In this document: piece by piece, positions 37,808 through 47,220 of the stretch
Position numbering within the stretch: the first letter of the stretch is position 1
Layout: every line of letters begins with the position of its first letter
Assembly (NCBI RefSeq): GCF_026015985.1
Contig: NZ_CP110389.1
Span: 5,922,001-5,986,000, forward strand
From: Rhodopseudomonas sp. P2A-2r
GTDB lineage: Bacteria > Pseudomonadota > Alphaproteobacteria > Rhizobiales > Xanthobacteraceae
Direction: 5' to 3'
DNA length: 64,000 bases
Notes under the pieces: model-generated
What the model was told of the DNA's origin: nothing
What the model saw: the letters and a program-made list of their open reading frames with translations, nothing else
Databases searched by the model: none
Position numbers and translations under genes: made by a program

Positions 37808-39061
37808 ATGAGCCAGCTCACATCAAATCTGCAAATCGATTCCGCGCGCTTGTGGGACACCATTCACGAGACCGCCAAATTCGGCGGCACGCCGAAAGGT
37901 GGCGTCCGACGGCTCACGCTGACTGCCGAAGACAAACAGGTGCGCGACTGGTTTCGCGCCGCCTGTGAGTCCGCCGGCTGCGAGGTGCATATCGATGCGC
38001 TGGGCTCGATGTTCGCGCTGCGCCCTGGCCGCGACATGTCCAAGCCGCCGATCGGTCTCGGCTCGCATCTCGATACCCAGCCCACCGGCGGCAAATTCGA
38101 CGGCATCCTCGGAACGCTGGCGGCGCTCGAAGTGGTGCGTACGCTGAACGACGCCGGCATCGAGACCGATCTGCCGATCTGCATCGCCAACTGGACCAAC
38201 GAGGAAGGCTCTCGCTTCGTACCGGCGATGATGGCCTCGGCAGCCTATGTCGGCGACTTCACCACCGACGACATCCTGTCGCGCAAGGACATCGACAGCG
38301 TCAGCGTCGGCGAGGCACTCGATAGCATCGGCTATCGCGGCGATGTCCCCGTGGGCACCCAGAAATTCACCAGCTTCGTCGAACTGCATATCGAGCAGGG
38401 CCCGATCCTTGAAGCCGAAGGCAAGACCATCGGCGTGGTGGACTCAGGCCAGGGCGTGCTGTGGTACAACGGCCAGATCACCGGTTTCGAAAGCCACGCC
38501 GGATCGACGCCGATGACTTTGCGGCGCGACGCGCTGGCGACGTTGTCGGAGATCGTGCTGGCGGTGGAACGCATCGCCGGCGGCTTCGGCCCGAAGGCGG
38601 TCGGCACCATCGGCGAGGCGGTGATCGCCAATCCGTCGCGCAACGTCATTCCCGGCGAGATTGCCTTCACAGTGGATATGCGCAGCGCCGACGCCGATAT
38701 CATGGAGCACCTGGACAAGGCGCTGATGGACGCCGCCGCTGAGATCGCCGCGCACCGCAAGGTCGCGGTCAAGATCGAAAAGGTCTGGCACAAGCCGCCG
38801 ACGCATTTCGACAAGACGTTGGTCGATGCCGTCGAGACCGCGGCGCAGGCGCTCGGTTATAGCCACCGCCGCATCACCTCCGGCGCCGGGCACGATGCCT
38901 GCAACCTCAATACCATCATGCCGACCGCGATGGTGTTCGTGCCCTGCAAGGACGGCATCAGCCACAACGAGCTGGAAGACGCCACCCAGGCCGACTGCAC
39001 CGCCGGCGCCAACGTGCTCATGCACACCGTGCTGGCGCTCGCCGGCGTCGCGTCCAAGTAA
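37808..39061 (+). CDS. Zn-dependent N-carbamoyl-amino acid hydrolase family (M20) enzyme
   Basis: A 417-residue metal hydrolase of the M20 family, in the branch of N-carbamoyl-L-amino acid hydrolases, beta-ureidopropionases and allantoate amidohydrolases. Metal and catalytic motifs are GSHLDTQPTGGKFDGILG, NWTNEEGSRFVPAM, FVELHIEQGPILE, and GISHNELE near the C-terminus. The ATG giving MSQLTSNLQID was chosen; the longer frame overlaps the LysR gene. It follows the regulator by 40 bases and is followed 14 bases later by a 2-hydroxyacid dehydrogenase, so those two are probably co-transcribed. The exact substrate is open. Confidence 0.88.
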   Translation: MSQLTSNLQIDSARLWDTIHETAKFGGTPKGGVRRLTLTAEDKQVRDWFRAACESAGCEVHIDALGSMFALRPGRDMSKPPIGLGSHLDTQPTGGKFDGILGTLAALEVVRTLNDAGIETDLPICIANWTNEEGSRFVPAMMASAAYVGDFTTDDILSRKDIDSVSVGEALDSIGYRGDVPVGTQKFTSFVELHIEQGPILEAEGKTIGVVDSGQGVLWYNGQITGFESHAGSTPMTLRRDALATLSEIVLAVERIAGGFGPKAVGTIGEAVIANPSRNVIPGEIAFTVDMRSADADIMEHLDKALMDAAAEIAAHRKVAVKIEKVWHKPPTHFDKTLVDAVETAAQALGYSHRRITSGAGHDACNLNTIMPTAMVFVPCKDGISHNELEDATQADCTAGANVLMHTVLALAGVASK

Positions 39062-39075
39062 CGAAAGAGAACGAC

Positions 39076-39987
39076 ATGCGCGCCGTCTTTGTCGATGCCA
39101 GCGAATCGCTGGCTGTCCTGGTCGAACAACAACGCAAGGCCGGCGATCCCGACGTCGTCATCCATCGCGACCCCGATGTGACACCGGAGCAACTGCCCGC
39201 CGTGCTCGGCGACGCCGCCATTGCCATGATCGATCACACCTATCTGCCGACCGAAATCGCACGACAGTGCAAGGGGCTGAAGCATGTGGTGTTTCTCGGC
39301 ACCGGCGCCCGCAGCTACATGAATCCCGACGAGCTCGCCGAACTCGGCATCGAGGTGCACCTGATCCGCGGCTATGGCGACACGGCCGTCGCCGAATGCG
39401 CCATCGCACTGATGTGGGCGGCAGCGCGCGACATCGCGCAGATGGACCGCGAGATGCGCGTCGGCAACTGGCTGCGCATCGACGGCATGCAGTTGACCGG
39501 CAAGACCCTGGGCCTGATCGGCTTCGGCGGCATCGCCGCGGAGGTGGCGCGCATCGCCGTCGGCAGCGGCATGAAGGTGATCGCCTGGAACCGGACGCCG
39601 AAGAGCTGTGCCGGCGTCAGCTTCGTCGGCCTCGACGAATTGCTGGCATCGAGCGACGTCGTCTCGCTGCACCTGCTGCTCAACGACGAAACCCGCGGCT
39701 TCCTCTCGCGCGCCCGCATCGCGCAGATCAAGCCGGGCGCAATCCTGATCAACACCGCACGCGGCGCGGTGGTCGATGAAGCCGCGATGATCGATGCGCT
39801 GACATCAGGCCACCTGCGTCATGCCGGCCTCGACGTGTTCGACATCGAGCCTCTGCCGGCAGATCACCCGCTGACGAAGATCCCCAACGTGACACTCTCG
39901 GCGCATTCGGCATTCCGCACGCCGGAAGCCAGCGAGAATCTCATTCACGCTGCGCTCGAGCATTGCCGCAGGATTGCGGGCTCGTAG
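39076..39987 (+). CDS. D-isomer-specific 2-hydroxyacid dehydrogenase family protein
   Basis: A 303-residue NAD(P)-dependent dehydrogenase. The nucleotide-binding loop is GLIGFGGIAAEVARIA; INTARGAVVDEAAM contains the catalytic-site Arg region neighbour; the Glu in DVFDIEPLP and the His in LSAHSAFRTPEA complete the set. Family members reduce 2-keto acids or oxidise D-2-hydroxyacids such as glycerate or phosphoglycerate. It follows the M20 hydrolase by 14 bases, which suggests that a hydroxy- or keto-acid is made in the same pathway. Confidence 0.9.
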   Translation: MRAVFVDASESLAVLVEQQRKAGDPDVVIHRDPDVTPEQLPAVLGDAAIAMIDHTYLPTEIARQCKGLKHVVFLGTGARSYMNPDELAELGIEVHLIRGYGDTAVAECAIALMWAAARDIAQMDREMRVGNWLRIDGMQLTGKTLGLIGFGGIAAEVARIAVGSGMKVIAWNRTPKSCAGVSFVGLDELLASSDVVSLHLLLNDETRGFLSRARIAQIKPGAILINTARGAVVDEAAMIDALTSGHLRHAGLDVFDIEPLPADHPLTKIPNVTLSAHSAFRTPEASENLIHAALEHCRRIAGS

Positions 39988-40003
39988 CTGGAGATGCGGC
40001 TTC

Positions 40004-40050
40004 TTCCCTCTCCCCGGGCGCAGCGAAGCTGCGCTTGGCGGGAGAGGGGA
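40004..40050. repeat. Intergenic palindromic repeat, family A copy 4 (short)
   Basis: Minimal copy: CCCTCTCCCC, a GCAGCGAAGCTGCGC palindrome, and GGGAGAGGGGA. It lies between convergent genes and could act as a terminator for both. Confidence 0.82.
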
Positions 40051-40065
40051 ACCAAGAAGCGCATC

Positions 40066-41145
40066 CTACTCGATCATCTCGGCCACCGCCTTGCCGCAGG
40101 CGCCCGTATCCGCCTGGCCACCCAGATCGCGCGTGCGCAGGGTGCGTTCGCCCAGCGTGCGCTCGATCGCCTTGACGATGGAATCCGCGGCCTGCTTCTC
40201 GCCGAGATGCTCCAGCATCATGGCGCCGGACCAGATCATGCCGATCGGATTGGCGATGCCCTGCCCCGCGATATCCGGCGCCGAACCGTGCACCGGCTCG
40301 AACACCGACGGAAAATCGCCGGCCGGATTGATGTTGCCGGATGGCGCAATACCGATGGTGCCGGTGCAGGCCGGACCGAGATCGGAGAGAATGTCGCCGA
40401 ACAGGTTGGAGCCGACCACCACATCGAACCAGTCGGGATGCAGCACGAAATTCGCGGTGAGAATGTCGATGTGGTACTTGTCCCACTTCACGTCGGGATA
40501 GGCCTTCGCCATCTCTTCGACGCGCTCGTCCCAGTACGGCATGGTGATGGAGATGCCGTTCGACTTGGTCGCCGAAGTCAGGTGCTTCTTCGGGCGCGAC
40601 TGGGCGAGATCGAAGGCGAATTTCAGGATGCGGTCGACGCCGATCCGGGTCATCACCGTCTGCTGGGTGACGAATTCGCGGTCGGTACCCGGAAACATGC
40701 GGCCGCCCACCGACGAATATTCGCCTTCGGTGTTCTCGCGCACCACCCAGAAATCGATGTCGCCGGGCTTGCGGCCGACCAGCGGGCTGGGGACGCCCGG
40801 CATCAGCCGCACCGGACGCAGGTTGACGTATTGATCGAACTCCCGGCGGAATTTTATGAGCGAGCCCCACAGGGAAATGTGATCGGGAATCTTCGCGGGC
40901 AGGCCGACCGCGCCAAAATAGATCGCATCGTGCTTGCCGATCTGGTCCTTCCAGTCGCCCGGCATCATCTGACCGTGCTTCTCGTAATAATCATACGACG
41001 AGAAATCGAAGTGATCGAAATGCAGCTTGACCCGGTGCTGCTTCGCCGCCGCCTCCAGCGCGCGCAGGCCCTCAGGCATCACTTCCTTGCCAATGCCGTC
41101 GCCCGGAATAACTGCGATCCGGTATTCTTTAGACTTGCTGCTCAC
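40066..41145 (-). CDS. Tartrate / isocitrate-isopropylmalate family dehydrogenase
   Basis: A 359-residue metal- and NAD-dependent beta-decarboxylating dehydrogenase. It starts RIAVIPGDGIGKEVMPEGL and has RENTEGEYSSVGG, DILTANFVLHP and the nucleotide-binding EPVHGSAPDIAGQGIANP. The SLWGSLIKFRREFDQYVNLRP block (read in two parts) is typical of tartrate dehydrogenase/decarboxylase rather than LeuB. The GTG at 41145 with AAGGGA eight bases upstream is the best start. It is divergent from the second Liv binding protein gene across a 239-base gap. Tartrate, malate and 3-isopropylmalate are all handled by this family, so the substrate is not settled. Confidence 0.87.
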   Translation of the reverse strand: MSSKSKEYRIAVIPGDGIGKEVMPEGLRALEAAAKQHRVKLHFDHFDFSSYDYYEKHGQMMPGDWKDQIGKHDAIYFGAVGLPAKIPDHISLWGSLIKFRREFDQYVNLRPVRLMPGVPSPLVGRKPGDIDFWVVRENTEGEYSSVGGRMFPGTDREFVTQQTVMTRIGVDRILKFAFDLAQSRPKKHLTSATKSNGISITMPYWDERVEEMAKAYPDVKWDKYHIDILTANFVLHPDWFDVVVGSNLFGDILSDLGPACTGTIGIAPSGNINPAGDFPSVFEPVHGSAPDIAGQGIANPIGMIWSGAMMLEHLGEKQAADSIVKAIERTLGERTLRTRDLGGQADTGACGKAVAEMIE

Positions 41146-41384
41146 GGAGAACGTCCCTTCGGTTCGATAACGGGCACGACAATGCGCTGCGCGCCCGCTG
41201 CATATAAAATGATTAGACACCATTGAACCAAACAAGCGCGACGATCAACGCTGCACTGCACAGCACAATCATGCGTCCACATGTCGCGGTTTAACTTGCC
41301 GAGTTCGAATTGCGCGCTACTATTCGACCCGAGCTGACAACCAGCCGGGCCGCAGAGCCGATCAAGGGTCAAGGAAACCACATC

Positions 41385-42635
41385 ATGACGTCCAGAATCC
41401 CGTATTCTCGTTCATGGTCGTTGCGCGCATTCATTGCCGCAACGGCGCTCGGATTCACCGCCACCACCGCGCTGGCTGCCGACCCCATCAAGATTGGCGT
41501 CATCGCCGAAGCCCAGGCCATCGCCGGTGCCTCGATCCCCCAGGCCGCCCAGATGGCTGCCGAGGAAATCAATGCCAAGGGCGGCGTCGATGGCCGCATG
41601 ATCGAAATCGTCACCTACGACAACCACTCATCCTCGGCCGATTCGGTGCGCGCGTTCCAGCGCGCGGTCAACGAGGACAAGGTCCATGCGGTGATCGGCT
41701 CCTATATCAGCGAAGTCGTGCTGGCGCTGATGCCTTGGGCGTCGCGGTTGAAGACGCCGTTCATCACGCCCGGCGCCGCATCCAACGAAATCCCGAAGGC
41801 CGTCAACAAGGACTATGAGAAGAACAAATACACCTTCCACGGCTATCTGACGTCCGCGTCGCTGGCGCTGTCGGTCTGCGATGCCGCCAAGGACCTGCTG
41901 GTCAACGACAAGAAGATGAAGACCGCGGTGATCATGAGCGAGGACGCCGCCTGGACCAAGCCGCTCGACGTCGGCTATGAGGAATGCCTGCCGAAGATCG
42001 GCCTGAAGGTCCTCGACCACATCCGCTTCTCGCCCGACACCACCGACTTCACGCCGATCTTCAACAAGATCGAGGGCGTCAAGCCGGACGTGATCATTAC
42101 CGGCATCTCGCATGTGGGCGTGCAGCCGACGGTGCAGTGGAAGAACCAGCAGGTGCCGATCCCGATGCTCGGCATCTCGTCGCAGGCCACCAACTCGACC
42201 TTCGGCAAGGACACCAACAACGCCTCCGACGGCGTGCTGTATCAGGGCGTCTCCGGCCCCGGCGTGGCGGTGACCCCGAAGTCGGTGCCGTTCGCCGACA
42301 ACTTCAAGAAGAAGTTCGGCAATTTCCCGTCCTATGCCGGCTACACCTCCTATGACGAGGTCTACTACATCGCCGACGCCATCAAGCGCGCCGGCTCCAC
42401 CGATGCCGACAAGATGGTCACCGCGCTGGAAGCCACCGACTGGGAAGGCACCGTCGGCCGCATCCAGTTCTATGGCAAGAACGATCCGTTCACCCATGGC
42501 CTGAAATACGGCAAGGGCCTGATCACCGGCCTGATGCTGCAATGGCAGGATGGCGTGCAGACCAGCGTCTGGCCGCCGGAAGTGGCCAAGGCCAAGATCA
42601 AGTTCCCGGCCTTCATCAAGGTGACCGCGAACTGA
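41385..42635 (+). CDS. Branched-chain amino acid-type ABC substrate-binding protein (system 2)
   Basis: A 416-residue LivK-like periplasmic binding protein. The Sec signal is MTSRIPYSRSWSLRAFIAAT followed by cleavage after ALA before ADPIKIG. Core motifs are KIGVIAEAQAIAGASIPQAA and VHAVIGSYISEVVLALMPWA. AAGGA lies nine bases before the ATG. It is followed, after a family A repeat, by its permeases and fused ATPase. Ligand unknown. Confidence 0.92.
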   Translation: MTSRIPYSRSWSLRAFIAATALGFTATTALAADPIKIGVIAEAQAIAGASIPQAAQMAAEEINAKGGVDGRMIEIVTYDNHSSSADSVRAFQRAVNEDKVHAVIGSYISEVVLALMPWASRLKTPFITPGAASNEIPKAVNKDYEKNKYTFHGYLTSASLALSVCDAAKDLLVNDKKMKTAVIMSEDAAWTKPLDVGYEECLPKIGLKVLDHIRFSPDTTDFTPIFNKIEGVKPDVIITGISHVGVQPTVQWKNQQVPIPMLGISSQATNSTFGKDTNNASDGVLYQGVSGPGVAVTPKSVPFADNFKKKFGNFPSYAGYTSYDEVYYIADAIKRAGSTDADKMVTALEATDWEGTVGRIQFYGKNDPFTHGLKYGKGLITGLMLQWQDGVQTSVWPPEVAKAKIKFPAFIKVTAN

Positions 42636-42645
42636 GCCGCTGTCG

Positions 42646-42820
42646 TCCCCTCTCCCCCAGCGCAGCAAAGCTGCGCGCCGCGGGAGAGGGTGCCTGAGCG
42701 CAGCGAAGGCGGGAGAGGGCTCTTTCTGCGACAGCTCCCTCTTCCGTCTCCAACGCGCGTCGCGCGTTCGAGCCCCCTCTCCCAGCCGCAGCTTCGCTGC
42801 GCCCGAGGGCGAGGGAAAGA
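42646..42820. repeat. Intergenic palindromic repeat, family A copy 5
   Basis: CCCCTCTCCCCC and GAGGGCGAGGG ends, with internal GCAGCAAAGCTGCGC and GCAGCTTCGCTGCGC pieces and a CGCGCGTCGCGCG core. As with copies 1 and 3 it lies directly after a binding-protein gene and before the permease genes. Confidence 0.83.
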
Positions 42821-42869
42821 AGACCGCGCATGACGCGCCACATCTCATCTCACCGGATCAGAAATCTAA

Positions 42870-43745
42870 ATGCTCTTCCTGCAAATCCTGATCGACGGTT
42901 TCGCCATCAGCGCGCTGTACGCGCTGGGGGCCACCGGCTTCACCCTGATCTTCGGCGTCTCCGGCGTGCTCAACCTGTCCCACGGCGCCATCATGGTGCT
43001 GGCGGCGGTGGCCGCCTGGGCCGCGTCCAGCGTGCTGCATCTCAACAACTACGCCGGCGCGCTGGTCGGCATCGCCGCCGCGCTGGTGGCCTCGCTGATC
43101 ACCTATTTCTTCGTGGTGCAGCCGATCCAGCGCTCGCGCCGCATCCCCAATGAGGAAAAGGAAATCTTCGTGCTCACCGGCACCCTGCTATGGGGCATCA
43201 TGATCCAGGAAGTGATCGCCTATTTCTTCACCAACAACGCCAAGACCGTGCTGCCGATCATCGAGGGCGTGGTGACCGTGTTTGGCGTGCGCACCCCGAA
43301 AAACGAATGGTTTACCGCGCTGGTGTGCTGCCTGGTGATCGGCCTGCTGTGGCTCCTGGTCAACCGCACCAAGATGGGCAAGGCGGTGCTGGCGGCCTCG
43401 ATGAATCCGCGCGGCGTCACGCTGCTCGGGCTGGAACTGACCAGCATCTATGTCGTGGTGTGGGCGATCTATGGCGTGCTGGCGGGGATCGCCGGCGTGC
43501 TGCTCGGCATGTTCCTCGGCGTGTCGTCCTACAGCGTCGGCCCGCTCACCGCGAGCGCCTTTTCCATCGTCGTGCTGGGCGGGCTCGGCAGCGTCTCCGG
43601 CTCGCTGATCGCCGCCTTCGTGGTCGGCTATCTCGAAACCCTCACCGCCTATCTGGTCTCGCCGGCCTACCGCACCATCCCGGCGCTGCTGCTGCTGGTG
43701 ATCGTGATGTACATCCGGCCTCAGGGCCTGCTCGGGAGGCGATGA
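42870..43745 (+). CDS. Branched-chain amino acid-type ABC permease, LivH-like (system 2)
   Basis: A 291-residue permease with about eight membrane segments, starting MLFLQILIDGFAISALYALG and containing GVSGVLNLSHGAIMVLAA and GGLGSVSGSLIAAFVVG. The stop overlaps the next start by four bases (ATGA). No strong ribosome site is seen before the ATG. Confidence 0.92.
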   Translation: MLFLQILIDGFAISALYALGATGFTLIFGVSGVLNLSHGAIMVLAAVAAWAASSVLHLNNYAGALVGIAAALVASLITYFFVVQPIQRSRRIPNEEKEIFVLTGTLLWGIMIQEVIAYFFTNNAKTVLPIIEGVVTVFGVRTPKNEWFTALVCCLVIGLLWLLVNRTKMGKAVLAASMNPRGVTLLGLELTSIYVVVWAIYGVLAGIAGVLLGMFLGVSSYSVGPLTASAFSIVVLGGLGSVSGSLIAAFVVGYLETLTAYLVSPAYRTIPALLLLVIVMYIRPQGLLGRR

Positions 43746-44671
43746 GCATGTCCTTTTTCAAGTCACAGCTGTTCTGGATCGCGCTCGTCGTCGTTGTCGC
43801 CGCAGCAACGCTGCCCTGGTATGTGTCCGGCTATATCCTCGGCCTGCTCACGGTGGCCTATTATTTCGGCGTGTTCGCCATGGCCTGGGATCTGTTGTTC
43901 GGCTTTGCCGGCGAGGTCAATTTCGGCCCGACCTTCCTGATCGGCGTCGGCGCCTATACCGCCGGCATTCTCAACAACCAGTATGGCTGGTCGGTCTATC
44001 TGTGCATCTTCCTCGGCGCGATGGCCTCGGTGATCGCCGGCTTCGTGCTGGCGCTGCCGGCGCTGCGGGTGCGCGGTCCGTATTTCGGCCTGACCACCCT
44101 GGTGGCCGTGCTGATGCTGCAGAATTTCATCGTGGTGTTTGCCGACCTCACCGGCGGCGAGATCGGCCTCACCATTCCCGACGTCATCTCCATCGACGCC
44201 GGCACTAACTACTGGATCGCCTTGGGCTTCATGACCTTCTCGGCGATCATCCTCTACGGCCTGTCGCAATCGCCGATCGGGCTGGTGCTGCAGGCCTCCG
44301 GGCAGGACCCGGTGCAGGCCGGTGCGCTCGGCTTCAACATCGTCAAGCACAAGCTGTTCGCCTTCGTGGTCAGCGCGTTCTTCTCCGGCCTGTCGGGCGC
44401 CATGCTGGTGTTCTACTTCGGCACCGCATCGGTGGGCACCGTGGTCGATGTCGCCGTCGGCGTGCAGGTGATCGTCGCCGCCGTTCTCGGTGGGCGCCGC
44501 ACCGTGCTGGGCGCGGCCCTCGGCGCCATTTTCCTGATCGTCGCCGGCGAGTTCCTGCGCCCGACCGGCGAACTCGCCACCTTCATCGTCTCGGCCATCG
44601 CGTTGCTGGCGATCCTGTTCTTCCCCGGTGGCTTCCTCGGAAAAGCCCTGTCGCGCGAGGCCAAAGCCTGA
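43742..44671 (+). CDS. Branched-chain amino acid-type ABC permease, LivM-like (system 2)
   Basis: A 309-residue permease. The LivM hallmark appears as DLLFGFAGEVNFGPTFLIGV, followed by several more membrane segments and the block AVLGGRRTVLGAALGAIFLI. It starts within the stop of LivH (ATGA) and ends in a one-base overlap (TGATG) with the fused ATPase, so the three genes are translationally coupled. Confidence 0.92.
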   Translation: MSMSFFKSQLFWIALVVVVAAATLPWYVSGYILGLLTVAYYFGVFAMAWDLLFGFAGEVNFGPTFLIGVGAYTAGILNNQYGWSVYLCIFLGAMASVIAGFVLALPALRVRGPYFGLTTLVAVLMLQNFIVVFADLTGGEIGLTIPDVISIDAGTNYWIALGFMTFSAIILYGLSQSPIGLVLQASGQDPVQAGALGFNIVKHKLFAFVVSAFFSGLSGAMLVFYFGTASVGTVVDVAVGVQVIVAAVLGGRRTVLGAALGAIFLIVAGEFLRPTGELATFIVSAIALLAILFFPGGFLGKALSREAKA

Positions 44672-46152
44672 TGGACGCCATTACCAACCACCCGCCCGTG
44701 CTCGAAGTCCGCGGCCTGACCAAACGCTTCGGCGGCCTCACCGCGGTGAAGAAGCTGTCGTTCGACCTCAACGCCGGCGAGATTTTCGGGCTGATCGGCC
44801 CGAATGGCTCCGGCAAGTCCACCGCCATGAAGTCGATCATGGGCATCGAGCGCCCCACCGCAGGCGAAGTCCTGTTCCTGGGCGAGAACGTCGCCGGCCT
44901 GCCCGCGCACAAGATCGCGCGCAAGGGCTTTGGCATGGTGTTCCAGCATTCGCGGCCGCTGAACCGGCAGACCGTGCTGGAAAACATCATGGTCGCGCTG
45001 CTGCCGGACAGCCTGTTCATGCTGTTCGCCGACAAGGCGCTGACCGAGCGCGCCAAATGGATCGCCAACCGCGTCGGCCTCGGCAATGTCATGCATCGCC
45101 GGCCGCCGACCCTGCCGTTCGCCGACCTGCGCCGGCTGGAACTGGCCAAGGCGATCGCCCGCGATCCCAAAGTGGTGCTGGTCGACGAGCCCTTCGCCGG
45201 GCTGACGCTGGCCGAAGTCGGCACCTTCTCCGAACTGATCCGCAGCTTTCGCGACGAGGGCCGCGCGGTGCTGCTGGTCGACCACAACGTCAAGAGCGTG
45301 GCGGCGCTGGTCGACCGCGTGCTGGCGATGTATCTCGGCGAGGAGATCTGCACCGGCGCGGCCAGCGAAGTGATGCGCAACGAAACCGTGCGCCGGGTCT
45401 ATCTCGGCGGCGCCATTGAGACCTCGGCGCGCCCGGAGATCAGCTTCAAGGACAAGGTGCCGCTGCTGCAGGTCGAGAATGTCAGCGTCTTCTACGGCAA
45501 GGCGCAGGCGCTGGAGAACGTCTCGATCCACGTCCACAAGGGCGAGTTCGTCTCGGTGGTCGGTCTCAATGGCGCCGGCAAGACCACGCTGTTCAATACG
45601 ATCTCCGGCTTCCTGCCCTACACCGGCGAGATCGTCCGCGACGGCGACAAACTGCGCGGCACCACCCCGGCGAAGATCGCGCGATCCGGCGTTGTCCAAT
45701 GTCCGGAATCCCGCGAACTGTTCGGCGAGATGAGTGTGCGAGAAAATCTCGACCTCGGCGGTCAGCATTTGTCCGACGATGCTCGGGCCACGCAGCTGGA
45801 ATGGCTGTTCGACCTGTTCCCGATCCTCCGGGAGCGGCAGGGCCAGATGGCGCAGACATTGTCCGGCGGCGAGCAGCAGATGCTGGCGATCGGCCGCGCG
45901 CTGATGATGCAGCCGAAAATCCTGATCCTTGACGAGCCGACCTTGGGTCTCGCGCCAGTGATCTTGGAATTGCTCTCCAAGGCGCTGGAAAAGCTGCGCC
46001 AGACCACCGACATCACAGTGCTGCTGGGCGAGCAGAACGTCACTTTCGCGCTGCCCCACGCCGACCGGGTCTATGTGCTGGAACACGCCCGCATCGTCTG
46101 GGAAGGCGATCCCGGCCGGTTTGCGGCCGAGGCCGGCGAAGGCTACTTGTAG
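44671..46152 (+). CDS. Fused LivG-LivF dual ATPase (system 2)
   Basis: A 493-residue protein with two ABC domains in one chain. Domain 1 (residues 10-250, LivG-like): Walker A GPNGSGKST at 43-51, Walker B VVLVDEPFAGLT, but the signature region reads LPFADLRRLELAKA and lacks the usual Ser-Gly-Gly core. Domain 2 (266-493, LivF-like): Walker A GLNGAGKTT near 298, intact signature LSGGEQQM, Walker B LILDEPTLGL. In the assembled transporter one ATP site would therefore be built on a degenerate signature. Most Liv systems, including system 1 here, have two separate ATPase genes. The last gene of its operon. Confidence 0.93.
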   Translation: MDAITNHPPVLEVRGLTKRFGGLTAVKKLSFDLNAGEIFGLIGPNGSGKSTAMKSIMGIERPTAGEVLFLGENVAGLPAHKIARKGFGMVFQHSRPLNRQTVLENIMVALLPDSLFMLFADKALTERAKWIANRVGLGNVMHRRPPTLPFADLRRLELAKAIARDPKVVLVDEPFAGLTLAEVGTFSELIRSFRDEGRAVLLVDHNVKSVAALVDRVLAMYLGEEICTGAASEVMRNETVRRVYLGGAIETSARPEISFKDKVPLLQVENVSVFYGKAQALENVSIHVHKGEFVSVVGLNGAGKTTLFNTISGFLPYTGEIVRDGDKLRGTTPAKIARSGVVQCPESRELFGEMSVRENLDLGGQHLSDDARATQLEWLFDLFPILRERQGQMAQTLSGGEQQMLAIGRALMMQPKILILDEPTLGLAPVILELLSKALEKLRQTTDITVLLGEQNVTFALPHADRVYVLEHARIVWEGDPGRFAAEAGEGYL

Positions 46153-46242
46153 TTGTGGCCTTCCTGTGCAACGGAGTGCCCGGCGCGTCCCCCGCGCCTG
46201 GATTCGACGCAGCACATCCGACAATAACCGAAAGCAAGCTTC

Positions 46243-47019
46243 ATGGATCTTCACCTGCGCGGCAACCGCGTTCTCATCACCGGCGCCTCAAAGGGCATCG
46301 GCGCCGCCGCAGCCGAAGCCTTCGCCGCTGAAGGCTGTTCCATTGCACTGGCCGCCCGGAGCGGCATCGCCATGGAAGAGCTCGCCACTCGATTGCGCGC
46401 CGACCACGGCGTCGAGGTCGCCGTGCACACGGTGGACCTGCGCAAGCCTACCGAACTCGCAGTGCTGGCGGCCACCGCGGGCCACATCGACATCCTGGTC
46501 AACAATGCCGGCGACATTCCCGGCGGCTCCCTCGACAAGATCGACGAACCGACCTGGCGCCATGCCTGGGACCTGAAAGTATTCGGCTTCATCAACCTGA
46601 CGCGGCTGATCTACGCCCGGATGAAGGCGCAGGGGCACGGCGTCATCATCAATGACATCGGCGCCGCCGGTGAGAAGTTCGACGCCAACTATATCTGCGG
46701 CAGCGCCGGCAACGCCGCGCTGATGGCGTTTACGCGGGCGCTGGGCGGCAAGAGCCTGAAGGACAACATTCGCGTCGTCGGCATCAATCCCGGCCCGGTG
46801 GAGACCGAGCGCCACATCACGCTGATGAAGACCAGGGCAAAGGCCCAGTTCGGCGATGAGAACCGGTTTCGCGAATTGCAGGCCGGCCTTCCGCTCGGAC
46901 GCCCGGCCCATACCCGCGAGATCGCCGATCTGATGACATTCCTGGCGTCGGACCGCGCAAGCTATACGACCGGCGTGATCTATACGGTGGATGGCGGGTT
47001 GAGCGCGGGCTGGGGTTAG
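46243..47019 (+). CDS. SDR family oxidoreductase with atypical active site
   Basis: A 258-residue short-chain dehydrogenase/reductase-fold protein. The cofactor loop TGASKGIGAAAAEAF and NNAGDIPGG are normal, and the C-terminal YTTGVIYTVDGGLSAGWG is typical. The catalytic region is not: the usual Tyr-xxx-Lys is replaced by Tyr150-ICG-Ser154, and the usual Ser is replaced within NDIGAAGE. It may use another mechanism, bind without catalysis, or belong to a distinct subgroup. It lies 90 bases after the Liv system 2 operon on the same strand and may share its substrate. Confidence 0.87.
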   Translation: MDLHLRGNRVLITGASKGIGAAAAEAFAAEGCSIALAARSGIAMEELATRLRADHGVEVAVHTVDLRKPTELAVLAATAGHIDILVNNAGDIPGGSLDKIDEPTWRHAWDLKVFGFINLTRLIYARMKAQGHGVIINDIGAAGEKFDANYICGSAGNAALMAFTRALGGKSLKDNIRVVGINPGPVETERHITLMKTRAKAQFGDENRFRELQAGLPLGRPAHTREIADLMTFLASDRASYTTGVIYTVDGGLSAGWG

Positions 47020-47066
47020 TTCAGCTCAGAAACTGAGTGCGACACGGCGCATCCTCCCACTCAACT

Positions 47067-47189
47067 GTCATCGCCCGGCCTGCGCGCAATAGCGCGCCAG
47101 GACCGGGCGACCCAGTAATCCGTGCCGATAGTGATAGGTCCGCAGCAGCTCCGTTTACTGGGTCACCCGCATTCGCGGGTGACGACAAC
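47067..47189. repeat. Intergenic repeat, family B copy 1
   Basis: Shares GCGCGCAAT, GCGCGCCAGGACCGGGCGACC and CCAGTAA with copy 2 at 57802. It ends in the hairpin GTCACCCGC ATTC GCGGGTGAC. The left half CCCAGTAA pairs with TTTACTGGG on the right, so the whole unit can fold back on itself. Confidence 0.8.
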
Positions 47190-47220
47190 AAAGTTTGCAG
47201 CGGCCCATGCAGGACGCAGC

